Positions 54,312 to 62,837 of a DNA stretch of 64,000 nucleotides are shown here, in pieces; position 1 is the first letter of the stretch, and the number at the start of each line of letters is the position of its first letter. Both the position numbers and the translations under genes were made by a program. Source of the DNA: Isosphaera pallida ATCC 43644 (GTDB lineage: Bacteria > Planctomycetota > Planctomycetia > Isosphaerales > Isosphaeraceae); assembly GCF_000186345.1 (NCBI RefSeq), contig NC_014962.1:310001-374000 (forward strand), written 5' to 3'. The notes under the pieces are model-generated. The model saw only the letters and a list, made by a program, of their open reading frames with translations. It searched no databases and was not told the DNA's origin.

Positions 54312-57308
54312 TTAGCCCAGCAAGCGGGGCACGATAGGCCGGGACAACGGCCGGACCAAGCTGGAAGCCGGCGTGGTCGCGGGACGGAGGCGCGCTTCGG
54401 GGTCTTCCTGGGCGCGAGCCCAGGTGGGCGACACGGTCATCGGGGTGACTCTGGGCTGAGCCGTTACCGCCACTGGGGTTCGGACCACCAGCGTGGAGCG
54501 ATTGGCTCTCTGCTGAGTGGCGGCCTGGCCGCGCAATGGAGTAGACATGACGCGATCGAGCCGCCGTTGCGCCTCGGTGACGACCGACGCGGAAGCCGGC
54601 TGCTGACGACCGATCACCGGATTGACCCGTCCGGCGACCACGTCGCGCACCAGGAAGATGGGTTGAGGCGGCACGACCCGCAGATCGTTGGTGTGGAAGA
54701 TCGGCTGGTTGTAGACCCGCGTGGCCGTGGCGAAGGTCCGCCCGTCGTAGAGTTCGCCCGCCACCGTCACCATTTGGGGACCGCGCGGCAGATCCACCTC
54801 GTCGGAGCGATAGACCAGCAGCAGATCGAGGAAGCCGTCGCGGTTGACGTGGTGAATCAACATCCAGGTGGGCGACGCGCCGCCGAGCAATACTGACTCG
54901 GGGTCGATGTCGCGCACGTCCAGGTCGGGACCGCCAAAGATGTTGACTCGGATCAAGCCGCGGTGGAACGTGTTGATGTGATGCTGGTCGTGATGGTTAA
55001 TGAACACTGGCGGCCGCAGGGGAACTTGCGGGGGCGTTGGCAACAGTTCGAAGAAATCGTAGTTGATTCCGGGCAAGTTGGCCTGCAACGGGACGTTGGA
55101 GATGACGTTGACGCCGGGGGTTCCGCCCCGATTGCCCACGATCACTCCACCGTCGAGGAACCCGGGCGGCTGGGTCTGGGTGACGGTGTAGGTGCCGGCC
55201 AAGAGGTTGGTGAACTCGTAGAACCCCTGGGCATTGGTGGTGGTGACTTGAGTGACCGGACGGTTGAACAGATCTGCCCCGGTCAAGGTGAGGGTAACGT
55301 TGGGCAGGAGCTGGTCGCCGTTGTCGAAGAGGCCGTTGTTGTTGACATCCACGAAGACGATGCCAGAGATGCCGGTGGGCTCGATCTCGACGAAGTCGTA
55401 GCGAGTGCCCGCGTCACCGCGTCCCACCACAATGTTGGAAATGACGTTGACTCCCGGCACGCCGCCGAGACTGCCCACGTTGACGCCTAAATCCAGCAGG
55501 CCGGGCGGCTGGGTTTGGGTGACGGTGTAGGTACCCGGCTCAAGATTGGTGAACTCGTAGAAGCCTTGGGCGTTGGTGGTGGTGACGATCGGCGCGATAG
55601 GTTGACCGGTGTTGGTCACGCCGGTCAGCGTGACGGTCACATTGGGGAGCAACCGCGAGTTGGGGTCGAGGATGCGATCGCCGTCGTTGTCCACGAAGAC
55701 CAGGCCGGAGATCGAGCCGGGTCGTACCAAGAGTTCGAAGAAGTCGTAGTTGATTCCGGGCAGGTTGGCCTGCAACGGGATGTTGGAGATGACGTTGACG
55801 CCGGGGGTTCCGCCCCGGTTGCCCACGATCACTCCACCGTCGAGGAACCCGGGCGGCTGGGTCTGGGTGACGGTGTAGGTGCCGGGCAGCAGGTTGGTGA
55901 ACTCGTAGAACCCCTGGGCATTGGTGGTCGTCACTTGTTGAATCGGCACGTCCAGGACGTTGGTGCCAGTCAAGGTGAGGGTAACGTTGGGCAGGAGTTG
56001 ATCGCCGGCGTCGAAAACATTGTTTTCGTTGACATCCACGAAGACGATGCCGGAGATGCCGGTGGGCTCGATCTCGACGAAGTCGTAGCGGGTGCCGTTG
56101 TCTCCTGAGGCCACTACGATGTTGGAGATGACGTTGACGCCGCCGATGCCGCCGAGCGAACCAACCACCACGCCCAGGTCGATTAGGTCGGGCGGCTGGG
56201 TTTGGGTGACGGTGTAGATGCCGGGCAGCAGGTTGGTGAACTCGTAGAAGCCTTGGGCGTTGGTGGTGGTGACGATCGGCGTGATGGTTTGACCGAGGTT
56301 GTTAGTGCCGGTCAAAGTGAGGGTGACGTTGGGCAGCAGCCGGGAGTTGGGGTCGAGGACAAGATCGCCGTCGTTGTCCACGAAGACCAGACCAGAGATG
56401 CGGGCAGGATCGACTAGTGGGAAGGTCACCAGTTGATCAGGCAGCGCCGCTTCACTAATCGGGCCGTCATTTGAGGAACCAGCGAACCCGAAGATTCGGA
56501 ACGACAGTTCGTTGACGGGAGCCTGGCCCGTGACCTGGGTGACCAGTTGAGTGAAGTTGCGGATTTGGAACTGGAAGGCTGGATTTTGCGGGGTCTCGCC
56601 GATGAAGAAGTCGCTCGCAAGGCCGGTGAAGCCGGGGAGTTCTTGACCGAAAACAAACCCTTGACGGGTTCCGCCAGGATTGAGGGCCACCCGGGGCGTC
56701 TTGTTGACGAAGTCGGGGTCACCCGAATTGCGCTGGGGAATTCCGGCGATGATCTCGAACTGGCCATCCAAATTCAGGTCGAACTTGACGCCCATCGTCT
56801 CGGTGCCGCCGAGCCGGGCGAAGTCGATAAAGTTGTCCGGATCATCCACCAGGGTGAGGATGATCGGGTTGACCGTGCCCCCGTTGCCGTTGTTGTCAGC
56901 GTCGCCGGCGATGACCCGGGTGCCGTCGTTGAGCAGGGGGTTGAGGGGTTGTTGGAAGCCGATCGCCAGCACGTCGGTCACGCGGTCGTAGGCTAACCGC
57001 AACCCTTCTAACTCGAAGCCGGAGATTCCGACGAGGGGTTCCAGGGTTTCGCTCAGCAACGGTCTGGTGAAAAACGGGGTTCCCTCGGCGAAGGGCCCCA
57101 ACACGCGCACGTTGGGATCGTCCGCGGGGAAGTCAGCGATCACGTCGCCGGTGAAGTTGACAGCCAGCAGTCGGCGAGATTCGAGGGGTTCGACGCGAGG
57201 CCGATTGGCCCGTTCCACGCGGCGCTGTTCCCTCTTGGTGTGATCGTCGCGCAACCGCTCGCCCGAGTTGTTCGGAAGGGTGATTCCACCCGGAGCAAGG
57301 AATTCCAT
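54312..57308 (-). CDS. Large surface protein with four SdrD-B/Cna-B-like repeats
   Basis: 998 aa. The N-terminus has no classical signal peptide but carries RPRVEPLESRRLLAVNF, a variant of the planctomycetal 'LEPRxLLS' motif. A beta-rich N-terminal domain (about 50-310) is followed by four prealbumin-like repeats of 110-120 residues (about 312-770). Each has ISGLVFVDxDG/GISGIVFVDVN, LLPNVTLTLTG, NAQGFYEFTNLLPGTYTVTQTQPPG, and YDF. Repeats 1 and 3 form one type and 2 and 4 another, an ABAB pattern. A C-terminal region of about 225 residues follows. The start ATG 57308 is chosen over a GTG at 57314. It is probably an adhesin or cell-surface structural protein. Confidence 0.85.
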   Translation of the reverse strand: MEFLAPGGITLPNNSGERLRDDHTKREQRRVERANRPRVEPLESRRLLAVNFTGDVIADFPADDPNVRVLGPFAEGTPFFTRPLLSETLEPLVGISGFELEGLRLAYDRVTDVLAIGFQQPLNPLLNDGTRVIAGDADNNGNGGTVNPIILTLVDDPDNFIDFARLGGTETMGVKFDLNLDGQFEIIAGIPQRNSGDPDFVNKTPRVALNPGGTRQGFVFGQELPGFTGLASDFFIGETPQNPAFQFQIRNFTQLVTQVTGQAPVNELSFRIFGFAGSSNDGPISEAALPDQLVTFPLVDPARISGLVFVDNDGDLVLDPNSRLLPNVTLTLTGTNNLGQTITPIVTTTNAQGFYEFTNLLPGIYTVTQTQPPDLIDLGVVVGSLGGIGGVNVISNIVVASGDNGTRYDFVEIEPTGISGIVFVDVNENNVFDAGDQLLPNVTLTLTGTNVLDVPIQQVTTTNAQGFYEFTNLLPGTYTVTQTQPPGFLDGGVIVGNRGGTPGVNVISNIPLQANLPGINYDFFELLVRPGSISGLVFVDNDGDRILDPNSRLLPNVTVTLTGVTNTGQPIAPIVTTTNAQGFYEFTNLEPGTYTVTQTQPPGLLDLGVNVGSLGGVPGVNVISNIVVGRGDAGTRYDFVEIEPTGISGIVFVDVNNNGLFDNGDQLLPNVTLTLTGADLFNRPVTQVTTTNAQGFYEFTNLLAGTYTVTQTQPPGFLDGGVIVGNRGGTPGVNVISNVPLQANLPGINYDFFELLPTPPQVPLRPPVFINHHDQHHINTFHRGLIRVNIFGGPDLDVRDIDPESVLLGGASPTWMLIHHVNRDGFLDLLLVYRSDEVDLPRGPQMVTVAGELYDGRTFATATRVYNQPIFHTNDLRVVPPQPIFLVRDVVAGRVNPVIGRQQPASASVVTEAQRRLDRVMSTPLRGQAATQQRANRSTLVVRTPVAVTAQPRVTPMTVSPTWARAQEDPEARLRPATTPASSLVRPLSRPIVPRLLG
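55045..56418 (-). repeat. 687-bp tandem superrepeat (two copies)
   Basis: Two directly repeated units of 687 bp (55045-55731 and 55732-56418), each encoding one A-type plus one B-type domain (229 aa), lie within the surface-protein gene. The offset is seen from AGTTCGAAGAA at 55045 and 55732. Long blocks are almost identical, while inner linkers differ. Confidence 0.85.
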
Positions 57309-58013
57309 AAACACGGACTCGCGTTCGAAATGGTGGGGGCGTTCCTAGCCGACTCTGAACCATCGCGTCAACCCGGGAGCGGCAACGGGTGTGGCCCGTC
57401 GCCAGGCGGCACCTAGCCCTACTCCAACCCCTCTACGCAACAATTCAAAGTCCCCGCTCCGGTCTTCCTTCTAACCCAACTCGAGACCGAATCGCCAAGC
57501 TGGATCGACCGGACGGGTCTCCCTCACACGTCAATCTCAATCCACCACCTGAAACGACCCCAACGGACAACCGCAACGGGATCGCCCACATGCATCCATG
57601 CTACCAGCATGGTGGACGTACACGCAAGCGGTCTACGGAACGAGTGGAGTCGGGAGGAATGAACTGATTTCTGGTGGTGTGGACGGGATGTCCGAAGCTC
57701 ACTATAGCTGGTTTCGCGTACAAAAACTTGGAGGATTCGCGTGTCAACTGGAAGGATGCGCGTTAGCTTTGACCAGATCGTTTCGACCGCTGGAAACCGA
57801 ACAGATCGACAAAAAACGATTGAACCTAATAGACAAAGAACACCACCCCGTCGCGATTCCCTCAGATCGACATCCGAGGCGGCGTCGCCGGAAGATCGAT
57901 CATGCGTGATTGGGACGCGCGACGGGGTTTGGTGGTGTGAATGAGGATTGGATTGGATTGAATTGATTTAGAAACGGTGTTTGGGATGGAGTGAGGGTGG
58001 AACGAGGCTGGCT
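57309..58013. other. About 700-bp intergenic region
   Basis: Between the two large surface-protein genes, both on the minus strand. A plus-strand frame at 57598-57909 and others lack ribosome sites and recognisable protein. It probably holds the promoter of the gene at 57308 and the 3' flank of the other. I see no strong hairpin. Confidence 0.4.
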
Positions 58014-60953
58014 TTACACTCGGACATCGACCCGAGAAGCGCCGGGGATCATGGTGGCGGCGTCGTGGGGGAGGTCGGGGTTGGAGTTGTCCGAAGGCGA
58101 ATCGTTCTGGGGGGAGTCGGTTCGGAGGTAGTTGCGGCCTTCGACGAGTTCGGGCTGGTCAACCAAGGCATCCACGGGGCGGGAGCTTTCTAGGTGGCTG
58201 CCAGCTATGTCGATGCCGATCCAGTTGAGGATGACCGAGTTGGGGTTGATGCGGTTGTGGGGCATGATCCAGCCCTCCTCGTCCCGAGCGGTCACACGAA
58301 GGTCCGCCCCCCGAGGTGGCCCCTCGGCTCCAGGCGCATTGCCCACTAGGGCGTTGGATTCGATCCGATTGCCGCCAGCTCCTCCGGCAATCACCAGGCC
58401 GTCGCGTTGATTACCTAGGTTGCGTGCCGTCTGAGTGCCTAGAGGCGTCCGATTGGGGTCGAGTCCCACCACGTTGCGAAGCACCTGGTTGCCGGTCGTG
58501 GCCGCTCCCAACAGGGTCAGGCCGGCTCCCTGGTTGCCCGCGATCCAATTGCCTTGTGACGACTCGTCGCCCCCGATGCGGTTGTCCGGCGAATCGACAA
58601 TCCGCACGCCGTCGCCACCGTTGCCGCGGGCGGTCAGGGTCAGGGGGTCCACGCCGACCAACGAGGTTTCGACCCGGTTGCCGCCGGCTCCACGAATGAC
58701 AATGCCGTGGGAGGGGAACCCAGTCACGGCGATTCCACGAATCACGTTGCCGCCGGAGTTTAAAACGAGGCCGGCCACATCCTCCTGGTCGGGTCTCTCG
58801 GCGAGCCGATCGCCTCGTAGTTCCACCCCGATCTCGGAAAGCTCGGGACCAGTCGGGTACAACGGCGCGGCTTGCCGCTCGGCCTGGGCGCGACGCGCTT
58901 GGAGCCATGCCCCAGCGTTGGCTGGTCGGGAACCGGTGGCTGGGGAAACCCGCCGCGCCCCGCGTTCGGATTCGGATTGGGTTTGAGTTTGCGCGGCCTC
59001 CGCGCTTTGGCGGGCCGCGACGAATCGGGCTTGACTGACACCGTCCAGCATGACCGGGTCGTTGATCTCCGGTAGGGGACGGGTGGGTTGGATCACCGCG
59101 ACGCTCGCCGTTACAGTTGGAATTCGAAATCGAATCACGTCGGGACCCGGATGCCGGTTGGCTTGCTCCAGCGCGTCGCGGAGTGATCCAGGCCCTTGGT
59201 CGGCGGTGGTCGTCACCACGATTGGCGAGGCCACCCGGCTCCAGTCAATCATCCGAGCCGCGCCCGCGGAGGCGCTGCGGACTGCCTCGGGGGGATCGGA
59301 TGGAATGACTGGGTTAGAAGGGGCGGTTGGTCGAGTAGGCGGGGTTGGCGTGGGACGCCCCGCCCGCGATCCTCCGACCAGGGTTCGGTGAGAGGCCGAG
59401 ACCGCCGCTGGCGGGATCGTCGAACCATTTCGCCCGAAACGTGCCCCGCCGCCAACTAGGCTCGAAGCTTGACCGACCGAGTGGGGGCCGTTGGACTTCG
59501 AAGCCGACGAAGTCGGCGACGCTTGCGGTGAATTGGAGAGCGTTTCCGCTGGAGGGCCCCCGTGATTCGGTTCAGAATCGCTCGATTCGAGCGTGGTCGT
59601 GGACAGGGTTCGCCCGTGGTTGGGCGCGGGGTTGCGGGGGTTGTCACTCCGAGAACCAGAACGGATCGGATCATCGGTGTTCATCAATGCCTTGGCCACT
59701 TCGCGGGAGGGTGAGCTGAAGCGACTCGGTGGCGCGGGGGAAGTCGCCGTCGGTGTTGGTTCGACCGCGGCCACCGCCGGCGTCGTGGTCGGTTGTGGTT
59801 CGGAGGTTGGGGGTTGGGGATGCGAGGACATCGCGTTCGCGGAAGCAGTGGGCGTGACCGCCCCATCCAATTCGATTCGCAGGCGGCTAATCTCACCGAG
59901 TTCCCCGCCTTCGACCGCCGGGTCGATCGTCAGATCGAGCGCGTTGGTCAACAACAGCCCATCGTCCTGACTGCGGGGCACCGGCAGGCTTAACCAGGCT
60001 TCGGCTTGGCCGGCTTGGAAGGTCAGGCGGCCCGCAAGGCCAGCCAGATCGCCCGGCGGGATCGTCGAGGAACCGACCGGCGAGGCGGAGTAAGCCACCG
60101 TGGTTGTGCCTAGGCGGTCCCCTTGACGCGCCAAACGGACCACAATCGTCTCGGCGGCTTCACCGACCTTGATCAAGGACTCCGCGAACGACACCTTGTC
60201 CGGCTCGATTCCCAGCGGATCGGGAGCCGGACGTACCCGCGCCAGAAACGACCCTGGCGTGTAGCTCCACACTCCGCCGTCGATCCGGTTGGGAACACCC
60301 AGAGGCGATTGGAGCGAGTCGAACTCCAGCAACAACGTGGTGCCGTTGACCACGGCGATCTGGGAGGCGAGGGTTTCCGACCGAGCCGAGACGGTCATTC
60401 CGCCCCGACTCAGCTCAGCGTCTAGCAAGCCCCGGAAAACCACCGTCGCCTGCTTCTCGGGCGCATCGCTGACGCCGGGCTGCGAGCGGTCGGCCACCTG
60501 GATCACGAATTCGTAGGGCAGGTCGTCGAGTCGAAGAGTCTGGTCGGGACCGAGTTCCGAGGGGTTGAGCGGTTGCAAGCTGCCAAACGCGATCAAACGA
60601 TCGGCGGGGTTGGACAGGAAACGGACCCGTCCCAGATCATCACGCCCCTCCAATCGGATCGCCACGTCCCGCTCGTCGCTCCCCTCGGCGCGGAAGACCA
60701 CGCCCTCGGTTCCCCGGGCGGCGTCTTGGGTCACCTCCATCTCCAAACCGTCCGCTGTCCAATCCGGGTCCAGCAACCGCAACTCCGCCCGAAACCCAAA
60801 AGCGTCCAAACCACTCAAAACCATCCGAGGCTCCAGAAAGGACCAACACGCCCCCTCTGTCCAGCCTTCACGCCCCACCCGACGAGACCGCGGGCGTTCG
60901 TGACGGCTTCTCGACCCGTCCAATCGAGACCAGCGCAACCACGTTCCACCCAT
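58014..60953 (-). CDS. Large surface protein with Calx-beta-like and right-handed beta-helix regions
   Basis: 979 aa. The N-terminus has no classical signal peptide but carries the planctomycetal motif FLEPRMVLSGLDAFGF (about residues 38-53), preceded by many Arg residues. A beta-sandwich region (about 55-370) includes a Calx-beta-like stretch (VSFAESLIKVGEAAETIVVRLARQGD split by turns). A Ser/Pro/Thr-rich linker (about 370-560) follows. The last 400 residues start with VVTTTADQGPGSLRDALEQAN, a CSLREA-like element, and continue as a parallel beta-helix (GNVIRGIAVTGF, GHGIVIRGAGGNRVETSLVG-type repeats). The ATG at 60953 follows AAAGGTGGGG. A longer frame to 61088 is less likely. Confidence 0.83.
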   Translation of the reverse strand: MGGTWLRWSRLDGSRSRHERPRSRRVGREGWTEGACWSFLEPRMVLSGLDAFGFRAELRLLDPDWTADGLEMEVTQDAARGTEGVVFRAEGSDERDVAIRLEGRDDLGRVRFLSNPADRLIAFGSLQPLNPSELGPDQTLRLDDLPYEFVIQVADRSQPGVSDAPEKQATVVFRGLLDAELSRGGMTVSARSETLASQIAVVNGTTLLLEFDSLQSPLGVPNRIDGGVWSYTPGSFLARVRPAPDPLGIEPDKVSFAESLIKVGEAAETIVVRLARQGDRLGTTTVAYSASPVGSSTIPPGDLAGLAGRLTFQAGQAEAWLSLPVPRSQDDGLLLTNALDLTIDPAVEGGELGEISRLRIELDGAVTPTASANAMSSHPQPPTSEPQPTTTPAVAAVEPTPTATSPAPPSRFSSPSREVAKALMNTDDPIRSGSRSDNPRNPAPNHGRTLSTTTLESSDSEPNHGGPPAETLSNSPQASPTSSASKSNGPHSVGQASSLVGGGARFGRNGSTIPPAAVSASHRTLVGGSRAGRPTPTPPTRPTAPSNPVIPSDPPEAVRSASAGAARMIDWSRVASPIVVTTTADQGPGSLRDALEQANRHPGPDVIRFRIPTVTASVAVIQPTRPLPEINDPVMLDGVSQARFVAARQSAEAAQTQTQSESERGARRVSPATGSRPANAGAWLQARRAQAERQAAPLYPTGPELSEIGVELRGDRLAERPDQEDVAGLVLNSGGNVIRGIAVTGFPSHGIVIRGAGGNRVETSLVGVDPLTLTARGNGGDGVRIVDSPDNRIGGDESSQGNWIAGNQGAGLTLLGAATTGNQVLRNVVGLDPNRTPLGTQTARNLGNQRDGLVIAGGAGGNRIESNALVGNAPGAEGPPRGADLRVTARDEEGWIMPHNRINPNSVILNWIGIDIAGSHLESSRPVDALVDQPELVEGRNYLRTDSPQNDSPSDNSNPDLPHDAATMIPGASRVDVRV

Positions 60954-61318
60954 GATCCCCACCTTTCCCCAAGGGAAACGGCCCAAGTCTCTTCTCTTCT
61001 CGATCGCCCTAACCTCGGACGCGACGATCGGTCCGGTTGTAGCGATTTCATCGTCTCGGTGGATTGTTCGGCTTGACGAATTCGCCACACCCTCCTCAAC
61101 GCCCGCTTTTGGCTAACAGGGTCTTGTACTTTTGAACAGGTTGCGATAAAGTGCGTTTGACGACGACGCGGGAGCCAGGTGAATTCGTCGGACTCACGAG
61201 ATGAGGAGCGCTGAGCGGGATGAACAACCTGACGCGGCACATGGTCGCGTTGCGACACCCAGGGCGATCGCCTTTGGAAGGGGAAACGCGGGGTGGCCGA
61301 CGCGGAGAGGAAACCACG
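60954..61318. other. Divergent intergenic region
   Basis: About 365 bp between the beta-helix protein gene (minus) and the helix-hairpin-helix gene (plus), presumably containing both promoters. It has no supported gene. Confidence 0.4.
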
Positions 61319-61963
61319 ATGATTGACGAGTCGATAGATCGTGCAACGGACGGTGTCACAGCCGCGGCGCCGTGGCGGGGGAAGGCTTCTCCGACGTGGT
61401 TTGAGGAATCGGGTGGCCTGGCGCGTCGAGAACGTCTGACGGTGACGATTCTGGCGGGCCTTTGTCTGGGTGGTCTGGCGATCAGTTGGGCACGGGGGTT
61501 ATGGCAGGAGGCGCTCGTCGGCGGGACTGAATCGGCGGTGACGGTGGGACGGGACCAAGCGTCGTCAAAGTCTTCCTTCGCGTGGGAACGGGATGAAAGG
61601 ACGGTGTTCCGGGAGGAAGGGGAGCCGCTTCAGCCCCGCCTGGGTCTGGCGACGTTGGACTCGGGCGGTCGGGACGCCGCCAAGGCGGAGCACAAGGAGG
61701 AATCCCCCCCTGAAACGGCGATCAACCGGCTCGACCTGAATCAGGCCAACGCGATCGAGCTTCAGGGATTGCCGGGGATTGGTCCGGTGTTGGCTCAGCG
61801 GATTTTGGCCGAGCGGGTCCGGGGCCCATTCCAGTCGCTGGAGGATCTGGCCGAGAGGGTTCGGGGGATTGGTCCCCGGACGGTGGAACGCCTTCGGCCT
61901 TGGATTGTGTGCAGCCCATCCCGACCGGCTACGGCCCAGGTCAACGGCGAGGCTCGACCCTAA
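61319..61963 (+). CDS. ComEA-like helix-hairpin-helix protein with membrane anchor
   Basis: 214 aa. A cytoplasmic N-terminus, one TM (about residues 41-58, VTILAGLCLGGLAISWA), a disordered linker, and a C-terminal double helix-hairpin-helix domain: LDLNQANAIELQGLPGIGPVLAQRIL, then FQSLEDLAERVRGIGPRTVERL. This is the layout of ComEA, the membrane DNA receptor of competence. Stand-alone HhH proteins like this also serve other DNA tasks, so the role is not proven. No comEB/comEC gene is adjacent. The ATG at 61319 follows GGAGAGG. Confidence 0.87.
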   Translation: MIDESIDRATDGVTAAAPWRGKASPTWFEESGGLARRERLTVTILAGLCLGGLAISWARGLWQEALVGGTESAVTVGRDQASSKSSFAWERDERTVFREEGEPLQPRLGLATLDSGGRDAAKAEHKEESPPETAINRLDLNQANAIELQGLPGIGPVLAQRILAERVRGPFQSLEDLAERVRGIGPRTVERLRPWIVCSPSRPATAQVNGEARP

Positions 61964-62837
61964 GTCGGTCGCCGCGCGGGGGCGTCGATCGGACTCGCCG
62001 GTCCGGCCGATCGGTTTGGTGTCGGGCGTCGGCGACGCTTCACGTGACGTGATGGATGGTCACGGTCGCAATGGGGTTGGCGGACGGGTTGCAGGGGTGA
62101 TCATCCTCTGGTCCGTCCGCCCTCGCCGCTTCCGTTCACCTTGGAGTTGAGTTGATGGTTGAAGTCAATTGATCATGCCTTGATGGATCTCAAACCCTCT
62201 TGATTGAGGAAACCATCACGCTGGCGACCTTGGACGACCCGTTGGTGTTTTGTTGAAATCGCAACAGGGAATGCAATTAATCTTGGTCGCGCGATCAAAA
62301 ACGGATGGGTTGTCTGATTTTTCGAGAATCGGCATGGTTCACTCGGTCACAAGTTCCGTTTCTCCGCGTTGGACGGCATGAAGATGATGGTTTCTCATCG
62401 CGCGAGGGGTGCGCGACTAGGCTTCGGAATCAGAACCTGGTTGGGAATTGGTGGATTCATCCATCCATCGAAGGGAAATCGAACCGAAGCGGAGTGGTCC
62501 CGGCATCGGTTTGGGCCGCCGTGGCGGTTTGAGCGAGACTGAATCCTATGGGGGACGATCGGACTTACGAAAGTTCTCAGGGGATGCGTTTCGAGGATGT
62601 CAGCGAGCGAGGGCAGGCGTGATGAGGACACCCTGGCCTACCCCGTCCCGGTTGGTCGGCGGGAACGTTCAACCAGTGGCCCCCCCGGTCCCCCAGCACG
62701 GCTCGACGCCATCGCGTTGCGGGTCGTCGGTCCCCATCGGTTGCTCGGTTCCCGCCAGCTCCCATCCGATCGCGTCAGTCGTCCCGAACCCAAGTCGGAG
62801 TTCGCCTCTCCTTTCATCGCCGGCGTCGCTTGGTTCT
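61964..62837. other. 874-bp intergenic region
   Basis: This is the largest gap in the window. Its middle (about 62150-62380) is less GC-rich than the surroundings. Small frames are unsupported. It contains the hairpin at 62080-62120 and presumably the promoter of the kinase-like gene. Confidence 0.45.
62080..62120. terminator. Hairpin after the helix-hairpin-helix gene
   Basis: GCGGACGG at 62080-62087 pairs perfectly with CCGTCCGC at 62113-62120. The loop can fold a second short stem (CAGGGG with CCTCTG). It is 117 bp past the stop. There is no T-tract. Confidence 0.4.

Noticed and set aside
57598-57909. 103-aa plus-strand frame in the gap between the surface-protein genes
   Set aside because: It has no Shine-Dalgarno, no family and a composition typical of non-coding DNA. 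It could be revisited if transcribed.
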